This document shows, piece by piece, positions 43,008 through 49,062 of a stretch of DNA of 49,062 bases; within the stretch, counting starts at the first letter, position 1, and each line of letters starts with the position of its first letter. A model generated the notes under the pieces. The model saw nothing but the letters and a program-made list of their open reading frames with translations, was not told where the DNA came from and made no database searches. Source of the DNA: DATEJJ01 sp039649115. Lineage in GTDB: Bacteria; Actinomycetota; Actinomycetes; Mycobacteriales; Micromonosporaceae. The translations under genes and the position numbers were made by a program. The DNA lies in the NCBI GenBank assembly GCA_039649115.1, contig JBBWZQ010000077.1, forward strand, positions 1 through 49,062, read 5' to 3'.

Positions 43008-44699
43008 CTACTTGGTGACCCAGTTCCAGAGGCTGGTGACCCAGGACGTCTGGGCGAGATAGGCGACGCCGACCGCGACCAGGTACAGGGCCGTGCCCAG
43101 GTGGGACAGCCGGGCGCTGCGGCGCTCCCGGTCCAGCCAGCGCTCCAGGACGTACTTGCCGAGCAGGCGCTGCAGCGCGAAGAGCCCGACCCCGACGAGC
43201 AGCACGACGCCGAAGGCGAACACCGGCACCACCAGGTTCTGCGACCGGTTGGCCACCACCCAGACGCTCCAGCAAGTGAACGCGAAGATCGCGCCGAACC
43301 AGGACCAGCCGCCGCCCCGCTTCAGCACGCGCATCTGGTCCCGCACCGGCGGCTTCGGGTACCGGCGCTGCTCCGGCGCCGTGGCGACGCCGGTCGGGTC
43401 GATCGCCGGAGCCGGTCGCGGCACCACGGCGGCCCGCCCGCGCAGCATGGTGCCGGCCGCCGCGCCGTTGGCACCGGACGGACCCGTGCCGTTGGGCATG
43501 ACGCCCGCTGGGGCGATCTTGGTCGCCACCGGACCGGCGGCAGCGGGTGCCGCGGCGGCCGGGCCGCGGCCCGCGTACGCGGCGGTGGACAGCAGCCGGC
43601 CAGGCCCGTTGCCCGCGCCCCGCTCGGCGCCGCGCAACTGCACCAGTTCCCGCTCCAGCCGCTCGATGCGCCGGAACGCGTCGGTCTCCGTGCCGGACAC
43701 GACCGACGCGCGGCCGACCGCCCGGCCGGTGGACGGCGTCGTCGAGGACGAGGCCTCCGCCCAGTCGATGCCCACCTCCGGTACCGCCGCCGCCCGCACC
43801 AGGCTCGCCAGCCGGTCCACCCAGGGCAGCAACTCGGTGGTCGCCGGCCGGTCCACGGGGCGCTCGGCCAGCGCGGCGAGCAGGTGGTCGCGCAGCGCGG
43901 GGCGCCCGCCCAGCACCGGGTGGCTGCCCGGCGGCGGCACGTCCCGCCCGCGCGGCAGCGCGCCGGTCACCAGGAAGTAGGCCACGGCGCCGAAGCCGTG
44001 CACGTCGTACGGGGTGCCGACCTTTCCCTCCAGCGCCTCCGGCCCCCCCGACTCCGGCGTGTACGCGATCTGCGTAATCTCCTCCGACCGCCAGTACCGC
44101 GCGCCGGTGAAGTCGATCAGCCGTACCCCGCCGGTGGCGAGCACCATCACGTTGGAGGGCTTCACGTCCATGTGCAGGACCGGGCACGCACCGGGGTCGT
44201 CCGGGTGGTGCAGTGCACGCAGCACACCCGCGAGGGTACGCAGCGTGGTGACCGCGGACAGCCGGCGCCCGGGTTCCGCCCCCCGCGCCGAGCGCACGTA
44301 CTCGCGCAGGTTGACGCCGTGCAGGTAGTCGTAGATCTGGTAGGGCACCGCGTTGCCCGGCTCGGGCGGCTGCCCGGGACGGTGCGGCGGCGGGCCGTAG
44401 AAGCCGTCGGCCCGCCGGCAGATGCCCAGTACCCCCCGGTTGTTGAGGTCCATGAGCACCGCGTCACCCTTGTCCCACGAGCGGAGTTCGTCCACCAGCG
44501 GGCGTTTCGGGTCGATCCGGAAAACCTTGACCGTCATCGGAGCGGAAGCGACCCCGCCGCACAGCCGAACCGCGCGGTAGACCTCCGCCTGCCCCCCGGA
44601 GCCAAGGTGCGCGACGAGCCGGTAGCGCTGGTAGGTCTCCGGCAGCGGGCTGGCCGGCCCACACACCAGATCGAGCAGCGCGCCGTCGGCGTCAGCCAT
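43008..44699 (-). CDS. Membrane-anchored Ser/Thr protein kinase-like protein
   Basis: This 563-residue protein has an N-terminal kinase domain (about residues 25-300). Its Gly loop is LGSGGQAEVY, the ATP Lys is in MTVKVFRI, the catalytic loop is HMDVKPSN (HRD becomes HMD, Asp kept), and the magnesium motif is DFT instead of DFG. A low-complexity Ala/Pro/Gly linker with a short coiled stretch (RRIERLERELVQLRG) leads to a C-terminal part with three hydrophobic helices. This is not the usual single-helix plus PASTA plan. ATG 44699 has GGGAGGGG just upstream, and a GTG directly before it is an alternative. The changed motifs may reduce activity. Substrates are unknown. Confidence 0.82.
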   Translation of the reverse strand: MADADGALLDLVCGPASPLPETYQRYRLVAHLGSGGQAEVYRAVRLCGGVASAPMTVKVFRIDPKRPLVDELRSWDKGDAVLMDLNNRGVLGICRRADGFYGPPPHRPGQPPEPGNAVPYQIYDYLHGVNLREYVRSARGAEPGRRLSAVTTLRTLAGVLRALHHPDDPGACPVLHMDVKPSNVMVLATGGVRLIDFTGARYWRSEEITQIAYTPESGGPEALEGKVGTPYDVHGFGAVAYFLVTGALPRGRDVPPPGSHPVLGGRPALRDHLLAALAERPVDRPATTELLPWVDRLASLVRAAAVPEVGIDWAEASSSTTPSTGRAVGRASVVSGTETDAFRRIERLERELVQLRGAERGAGNGPGRLLSTAAYAGRGPAAAAPAAAGPVATKIAPAGVMPNGTGPSGANGAAAGTMLRGRAAVVPRPAPAIDPTGVATAPEQRRYPKPPVRDQMRVLKRGGGWSWFGAIFAFTCWSVWVVANRSQNLVVPVFAFGVVLLVGVGLFALQRLLGKYVLERWLDRERRSARLSHLGTALYLVAVGVAYLAQTSWVTSLWNWVTK

Positions 44700-44735
44700 C
44701 ACCCCTCCCAGCCCGACGCAGGTCGCCGGGTACCC

Positions 44736-44747
44736 CTACCAAGGTAG
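44736..44747. promoter_or_regulatory. Small inverted repeat between kinase and acetyltransferase genes
   Basis: CTACC-AA-GGTAG lies in the 100-bp divergent spacer, about 37 bp before the kinase start. It could be an operator; evidence is only the symmetry and place. Confidence 0.25.
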
Positions 44748-44799
44748 CGAGCCCGCAAATAGGTCGCGCCACCCCTGTTTGGTGGACTAGGAACGAAGG

Positions 44800-46056
44800 G
44801 TGACCCAGACCTCGTACACCCCTGACCCGGCCGTCGACGGGTATTCGTTGCGGACCGCCACCCCGGATGACTTCGAGGCGGCACAGCTTGCCCTCTCCGA
44901 GGCGTTCAGCGAGGACTGGGAGGACGACGCCCTCGAGGCGGAGCGCGGGACCTACGAGCCGGAGCGCACCCTCCTCGCCGTCCGCGGCGACGAGATCGCC
45001 GGGGTCGCCTGCGCGTTCACCAGAGATCTGACCGTACCCGGCGGCATCGTGCCCGCCGCCCACGTGTCGTGGGTCGGGGTGCGCCCGACCCACCGGCGCC
45101 GGGGCCTGCTCACCCGGATGATGCGCCGCCAACTCGCGGACGTGCGCGCGCTGGGCGAGCCGGTGGCCGTGCTGTGGGCCAGCGAGGGCGGCATCTACCA
45201 GCGCTTCGGGTACGGGCTGGGCGCGAGCCGGCTGGCCATGGAGACCGACCAGGCGGTGCGCCTGCTGCGTGCCGCCGAGGCCGGCGAGGGCCGGCTGCGC
45301 TCGGTGCGCGTCGCCGAGGCCGCGGACATGCTGTCGAAGGTGTACGACCGGGTGCGCGCGGACCGGGTCGGCTGGTCCAGCCGCGACTCCCGCTGGTGGG
45401 ACTCCGTACTCGCCGACCCGCCCTCGCGCCGGGAGGGGCGCACCGCACCGCGCATCACTGTCCATGAGGGACAGTCCGGGGTGGACGGCTACGCGATCTG
45501 GCGGATCAAGCCGGACTGGAGCTGGGGCGGGCCGAAGAGCACAGTGATGGTGCGCGAGGTGGTCGCGGCCAACCCCGACGCCTACCGGGCGCTGTGGCGG
45601 CTGCTGCTCGACGTGGACCTGACCCGGTCCGTGCAGTTCGGCTTCGCCGCCGCGGACGAACCGCTCTACTACCTGGTCAACGAGCCGCGCAAGCTCGGCG
45701 CCCGGCTGCTGGACGGCCTGTGGGTACGGCTGGTGGACCTGCCCGCCGCGCTGGCCGCCCGCCGGTACGTCGCGCCGGTCGACGTGGTGCTGGAGGTCAC
45801 CGACCCGGTACTGGCGGACAACACCGGCCGGTGGCACCTGGTCGGCGACGCGGAGTCTGCCTCGTGCACCCGTACCGACCGGCCGGCCGACCTGGCGCTC
45901 GACGTGCACGCGCTGGCCGGCGCGTACCTGGGCGGTGCCGCGCTGGCGAGCCTGGGCGCGGCTGGCCGGGTCACCGAGCGGGCACCCGGGTCGCTGGCCC
46001 GCGCCAGCGTCGGCTTCGGCTGGTACCGATCCCCGTCGGCCACCGAAGTCTTCTGA
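44800..46056 (+). CDS. Eis-like GNAT N-acetyltransferase
   Basis: This 418-residue acetyl-CoA-dependent enzyme has the Eis layout: an N-terminal GNAT domain, a second GNAT-like domain and a C-terminal SCP2-like domain. The acetyl-CoA loop is VGVRPTHRRRGLLTRMMRRQ, followed by SEGGIYQRFGYG. The chain ends in Phe, whose carboxylate acts as base in known Eis enzymes. Length matches (about 400-420). Relatives acetylate aminoglycosides at several amines and also proteins. The true substrate here is not known. GTG 44800 has only a GAAGG very close by. Confidence 0.92.
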   Translation: MTQTSYTPDPAVDGYSLRTATPDDFEAAQLALSEAFSEDWEDDALEAERGTYEPERTLLAVRGDEIAGVACAFTRDLTVPGGIVPAAHVSWVGVRPTHRRRGLLTRMMRRQLADVRALGEPVAVLWASEGGIYQRFGYGLGASRLAMETDQAVRLLRAAEAGEGRLRSVRVAEAADMLSKVYDRVRADRVGWSSRDSRWWDSVLADPPSRREGRTAPRITVHEGQSGVDGYAIWRIKPDWSWGGPKSTVMVREVVAANPDAYRALWRLLLDVDLTRSVQFGFAAADEPLYYLVNEPRKLGARLLDGLWVRLVDLPAALAARRYVAPVDVVLEVTDPVLADNTGRWHLVGDAESASCTRTDRPADLALDVHALAGAYLGGAALASLGAAGRVTERAPGSLARASVGFGWYRSPSATEVF

Positions 46057-46063
46057 TCCGGGC

Positions 46064-46069
46064 TACCGT
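46064..46069 (+). promoter_or_regulatory. -10 box TACCGT, probable leaderless start for gene 46077
   Basis: A TANNNT hexamer ends 7 nt before ATG 46077, and no ribosome-site sequence is present. Confidence 0.4.
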
Positions 46070-46076
46070 GGCGGGC

Positions 46077-46394
46077 ATGGCAGACGAGAGCCCGCGGCGC
46101 CGGCGCCGGATGCGCCGCGACGCCGATGCGGAGTCCCCGCCGGTACCCTCACCCGCGTCCCTCGCCGCGCTCACCTCGCCGGTGCACGACCCGGAGGAGG
46201 AGGAGACTCCGCAGCACGACGACCGGGAGGCCGAGCGCGGCCTGCGCGGCCTGGTCGGCGGCGGCTCCTCGCAGGTACGGGTGACCGCCGCGCTGCGCGC
46301 GAGGGATGCCACCCGCCCCTCCCCCGAGGACCTCGCCAGCGCCGAGACCAACCTCGCGATCATCCGCCGAGGCTGGATCCCCCCGGCGCGGTAA
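46077..46394 (+). CDS. Small charged hypothetical protein
   Basis: This 105-residue protein has an Arg-rich start (ESPRRRRRMRRDADAE) and an acidic middle (DPEEEETPQHDD). The C-terminal half is better ordered: RGLRGLVGGGSSQVRVTAALRARD, then DLASAETNLAIIRRGWIPP. No known domain is recognised. No signal peptide or helix is seen. It follows the acetyltransferase by 20 nt, with its own probable leaderless promoter. Confidence 0.75.
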   Translation: MADESPRRRRRMRRDADAESPPVPSPASLAALTSPVHDPEEEETPQHDDREAERGLRGLVGGGSSQVRVTAALRARDATRPSPEDLASAETNLAIIRRGWIPPAR

Positions 46395-46478
46395 CGACCT
46401 CGGGATCAACACTGGTGACTGTTGAGCGGTGATCTGCCAGTCGGCTGCCAGGCCGGTGATGAGGCGGATGACGCCGGC

Positions 46479-46740
46479 GGCCACCATGATGCCGTCAACG
46501 CCCAGTCCGCCGTGCGTCTCGACGGCTGCGATGTCCTGGTGTCGGCAGGCGCGGACAGGCTGATCCGGCTATGGGATCCCAGTGGTGGGAAGGCCAATTG
46601 GCAGCTTGGATGGCCACACCGCACGGGTTACCGGTGTTTTGTGCCGTGCCATCAGACGATCCGAGCTGCTCGCCTCCTGGCTCCACTGTGGACGTACTTG
46701 TATGCCCATAAGCAGCGCCGCCGATGATTCATTGACATCG
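46479..46740 (+). pseudogene. WD40-repeat protein remnant, frameshifted
   Basis: One frame reads GHHDAVNAQSAVRLDG then VLVSAGADRLIRLWDPSGG, a good WD40 blade end. A shift of one base later continues as PIGSLDGHTARVTGVL, the start of the next blade. Another shift gives a piece like LAS...GSTVDVLV. The three parts lie in order but in different frames, with no start codon context and no full domain. This is a decayed fragment of a large WD40 protein, of the kind common in actinomycetes. Confidence 0.7.
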
Positions 46741-46776
46741 GACGTTGCCGTATTGAACGGGTACTGACATAGTGTT

Positions 46777-46804
46777 CCTAGACAAACGCAATGCGGTGTC
46801 TAGG
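46777..46804. repeat. Inverted repeat with 8-bp perfect arms
   Basis: CCTAGACA (46777-46784) and TGTCTAGG (46797-46804) are exact complements around a 12-nt spacer. It lies just after the WD40 remnant. It could be an operator, a terminator or a trace of a mobile element. Confidence 0.5.
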
Positions 46805-47057
46805 TAGCAAGGCCACGGGGGTTGCGCGCAGTCGCACGAGAGCCTCCTTTCGTCGGAACAATACGGGGAGGCGCTTGGGATCCTCTTCTGATGTGAGTCG
46901 TGACGAAATGCCTCGAACACGGCTTGTATTCTGCCGGTTCGGGACGGTCTGACTACGACCAACCTATCGGGTATGGCTGGCCGGCCGACTGCTGGCCGAG
47001 ATACGGGTGACTCACGTACGGTCGCTCGTGCTTAAGACTAATTCCTGGGGAGGAAAC

Positions 47058-48275
47058 GTGCGCAAGAGATTCAGCGTGCCCGTAACCATAATCATCCTGG
47101 TCGCGGCATTGGTGCCCACACATGCACTCGCAGCGTCACCGCCGGTTCCCGTCGCCATGGCGTCGGCAGCCGATGCGAACGCGCCAGCGCACGCGCCGCT
47201 CACCTCGACCACGAACAGTGCCTCAAGTACTTGCACAACGTCGAAGGACGGTCTCTCGTCTACCTGCCTTCAGGTGTCTGCAGCTTATACGTCGCCCCAT
47301 AAGATGCGGACCGGCGGCGCGTCGCCCAATGCAATCCCCGCCCCGCTATGGTGCGCCGACCACCCCAACGGCGGCATCTACGGCACCCGAACCGAGGCCT
47401 GCGAAGGCTACACCGGCGACCTCACTACAACGCGGATTATCAACGGCGTCTCAACTCTAACTGGCGAAGTGTTCATGGACATCTTCAGTTATGCCTACAC
47501 CTCGGAGACGCTGGGAACTTGGGCCCACCAGATGCAGGTCTCCAGCTACTCAGGCTGGGGAGATGCCCTCAAAGCCTCCGTCCAGGGCTCGGCGAGCGCC
47601 AGTGGCGCGTGCACCATCAGAGGCAGCACAACATTCCCTCCGCAGCCGGTTCTACCGTTCGGCACCGTCCGTAGCGGCGACGGCTTCTTCGACACGACCG
47701 CGACGGCGCAAGGCGCCGTTGGACACTGCACGACAGGCTGGACATTGACCTTCACCAACCCGGGTTTCTCTACCGGAAGCTTCCCCCCGCGCTACATGAG
47801 CGACGTTCGGTGCGACAACGCCACCGGAGGCAACCCGTCCGTGGGGTGCGTCATGCCGTGGTACGCCTCGGCGATCCTCTACAGCCAGAGCTCCTACCCC
47901 GCGCTCGCCTCACATGTAGCCCGCGCCCAAGCCTCAGGACTCCCCGGCGCCACCTTCACCGCACCCCTGATCAAGGACTCCACCCTGCAGGCGTCCAACC
48001 GCCAGAGGGCGTGTGGAGATGCCCCGAGCATCCCAGGGCTCAGTTGCGACGAGTACCCGATTGCCAGTTCGCGCAACGGCCTGAACGCGGGGGGCACCCG
48101 AAGGACATTTGATGGCTGCAACTTCAACCTACCCCGAGCTACCGGGCCTACCGGCGTCAGCGTTTGCATGATCGCCGCCGGTGAACAGAATGCTCAAGGC
48201 GGCCTGAACTCGCAACTCTTCCGCCATGATCGGGTTCTTGAGGGTGATCCCATCCGCATCCTCGTCGTGGCGTAG
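47058..48275 (+). CDS. Secreted protein with C-terminal NucA/NucB-type DNase domain
   Basis: This 405-residue exported protein starts at GTG 47058 behind GGGGAGG. It has a signal peptide (VTIIILVAALVPTHALA) and a Ser/Thr/Ala-rich segment. A Cys-containing beta-rich region of about 230 residues follows, and I do not recognise it. The C-terminal 80 residues resemble the NucA/NucB deoxyribonuclease domain: CDEYPIASS at 330-338, a distant AAGEQNAQGG and the ending LEGDPIRILV. In the family, the Asp-Glu of the CDEYP motif is important for cutting DNA. Codon use is less GC-biased than in most of the window. Role is likely degradation of external DNA or attack on neighbours. Confidence 0.8.
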   Translation: MRKRFSVPVTIIILVAALVPTHALAASPPVPVAMASAADANAPAHAPLTSTTNSASSTCTTSKDGLSSTCLQVSAAYTSPHKMRTGGASPNAIPAPLWCADHPNGGIYGTRTEACEGYTGDLTTTRIINGVSTLTGEVFMDIFSYAYTSETLGTWAHQMQVSSYSGWGDALKASVQGSASASGACTIRGSTTFPPQPVLPFGTVRSGDGFFDTTATAQGAVGHCTTGWTLTFTNPGFSTGSFPPRYMSDVRCDNATGGNPSVGCVMPWYASAILYSQSSYPALASHVARAQASGLPGATFTAPLIKDSTLQASNRQRACGDAPSIPGLSCDEYPIASSRNGLNAGGTRRTFDGCNFNLPRATGPTGVSVCMIAAGEQNAQGGLNSQLFRHDRVLEGDPIRILVVA

Positions 48276-48312
48276 ACCAGCCGATTGCCCTAAATTCCGC
48301 CAAGAGACACCG

Positions 48313-48347
48313 CCCGGGATCGGATCCGTACGCGAACCGGTCCCGGG
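48313..48347 (+). terminator. Possible stem-loop terminator after nuclease gene
   Basis: 7-bp perfect arms with a palindromic loop segment. No T-run follows. Confidence 0.3.
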
Positions 48348-48417
48348 GGGCGGTCCCAGGGAGTTACTGCTCGTGCCGGCAGCCGAACGTCCGGCCGGAT
48401 ATCCTGGCACACCACGC

Positions 48418-48423
48418 TAACCT
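48418..48423 (+). promoter_or_regulatory. -10 box TAACCT, probable leaderless start for gene 48431
   Basis: The hexamer ends 7 nt before ATG 48431, with no ribosome site. The same hexamer and nearly the same spacing are seen at 35198. Confidence 0.45.
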
Positions 48424-48430
48424 CGATCGA

Positions 48431-49045
48431 ATGGATGACCACAACGTGGCAAGTCGTTCGGCGAACGTTTATGTCACCTACCACTGGTTCGGCGTAACAG
48501 ATCAAGGCGAACTACCGGTCGAGACAGGGAACTGGGCGAACGGACTCGTCCGGGCCATGTCTGTCGGCGCGACGATCTACACCGGTATCGACACGGGGAA
48601 CGTACGGGTCACCGCAGTCACACGCGAGGACGCCCCGGCAGACATCGACCCCGGGCCGTGGGACGAGATCGTCGAGACCAGCATCTTCTCTGCCCACGGC
48701 CAACTTCGAGTTGATTCCCCTCAGACCGGGCTTGTCGATACTCTGCCGCCGCTCAGCCCGCATGGGCCAGGCAGCTACCGGCTACGTGTACACGTTCGCG
48801 GACGAGATACCAACACCGACGGCGTGCAAGAAGAGCCCACCGAGGACTACCTCGTGATCATCTGGCCGGCCCCTCAAGCACCGGAGCTGATCATCCGACT
48901 CACCGACCGCTGCGGATATGGCCTACGCCTGGCCGCCTCCTCAGCTACGGATCAGGCAGCGACCAGGCCTGCAGAGCTACTCGTCCAAGAGCGTCGCAGA
49001 TCCGAACTTCACCAGGCCATACTCGACGGAATGACCAACGAGTGA
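48431..49045 (+). CDS. Hypothetical cytoplasmic protein downstream of the nuclease
   Basis: This 204-residue protein has no signal peptide or membrane helix. It looks beta-rich in the N-terminal two thirds (ANVYVTYHWFGVTDQGELPV, then IFSAHGQLRVDS, and SYRLRVHVRGRDTNTDGVQE). The EEPTEDYLVIIWPAPQAPEL segment recalls a conserved actinobacterial family of unknown role. The tail is helical and charged (LLVQERRRSELHQAILDGM). The gene is complete, with its stop at 49045. As an immediate neighbour of a secreted nuclease it might be a protective partner, but separate leaderless transcription argues against tight coupling. Confidence 0.7.
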   Translation: MDDHNVASRSANVYVTYHWFGVTDQGELPVETGNWANGLVRAMSVGATIYTGIDTGNVRVTAVTREDAPADIDPGPWDEIVETSIFSAHGQLRVDSPQTGLVDTLPPLSPHGPGSYRLRVHVRGRDTNTDGVQEEPTEDYLVIIWPAPQAPELIIRLTDRCGYGLRLAASSATDQAATRPAELLVQERRRSELHQAILDGMTNE

Positions 49046-49062
49046 CCGATCCCGTCGTCGGC

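Larger units (their letters stand above)
46395..47057. other. Low-GC intergenic segment with gene remnant
   Basis: This 663-bp stretch holds the WD40 remnant (46479-46740) and the inverted repeat CCTAGACA/TGTCTAGG. Otherwise it has no convincing gene. Composition is clearly less GC-rich than the rest of the window, and frames on both strands are short. It marks the boundary of a segment that looks acquired. Confidence 0.6.
48276..48430. other. Gap with stem-loop between nuclease and last gene
   Basis: Arms CCCGGGA (48313-48319) and TCCCGGG (48341-48347) can pair around a 21-nt loop that contains CGGATCCG. They may end nuclease transcription. TAACCT at 48418-48423 is a probable -10 for the next gene. 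Confidence 0.4.

Noticed and set aside
46149..46487. Minus-strand frame over the small charged protein and the junction
   Set aside because: I considered it as a possible transposase end, but no transposase motif or terminal repeats are visible.
46729..46962. Minus-strand 77-residue frame
   Set aside because: No ribosome site, no domain, and it crosses the inverted repeat.

Overview
This window is high-GC, densely coded actinobacterial DNA. Evidence includes frequent GTG and one TTG start, strong purine-rich ribosome sites, a Tat-type leader, and an ABC sugar importer with no ATPase gene. Two-component, RpiR, Eis-like and NucA/NucB-like genes also fit a soil actinomycete. A Micromonosporaceae-type host is my guess from gene style, not something the sequence proves. 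I see no rRNA, tRNA, CRISPR array or intact insertion sequence.

Left part (1-18.9 kb). An FAD/NAD disulfide oxidoreductase and an O-carbamoyltransferase read rightwards. Convergent to them is a six-gene leftward unit (16787 to 3606) that looks like a secreted copper-protein system. It encodes a 1717-residue surface protein with a beta-helix, two multicopper-oxidase-like proteins, a cupredoxin/Ig-like surface protein, a small anchored protein and a CopC-CopD fusion. The main observation of the window is here. The copper ligands of one oxidase appear to be divided between the two adjacent oxidase genes. An OmpR-type response regulator and a histidine kinase are divergent from this unit and are its likely regulators.

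Middle part (18.9-36.4 kb). Leftward genes are an NhaA antiporter fused to a DsbA-like thioredoxin domain, a secreted subtilisin-like protease and aldose 1-epimerase. Rightward genes are two heavy-metal-type RND pumps with a very short adaptor-like lipoprotein between them. Then come a secreted Asp-box (sialidase-fold) protein, a DUF11-type anchored protein, a DUF2461 protein and a VOC protein preceded by a tandem palindromic repeat.

Right part (36.4-46.4 kb). A GH65-like glycoside hydrolase converges on a leftward sugar-import operon (RpiR regulator, binding protein, two permeases). That operon has a perfect 13-bp GC hairpin after the binding-protein gene and repeated operator-like motifs upstream. 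A membrane-anchored Ser/Thr kinase-like protein, an Eis-like N-acetyltransferase and a small charged protein follow.

Right end (46.4-49.06 kb). Base composition drops visibly. The stretch holds a frameshifted WD40 remnant, an inverted repeat, a secreted protein with a C-terminal NucA/NucB-type DNase domain and an unknown protein. It reads as an accessory, possibly acquired, segment.
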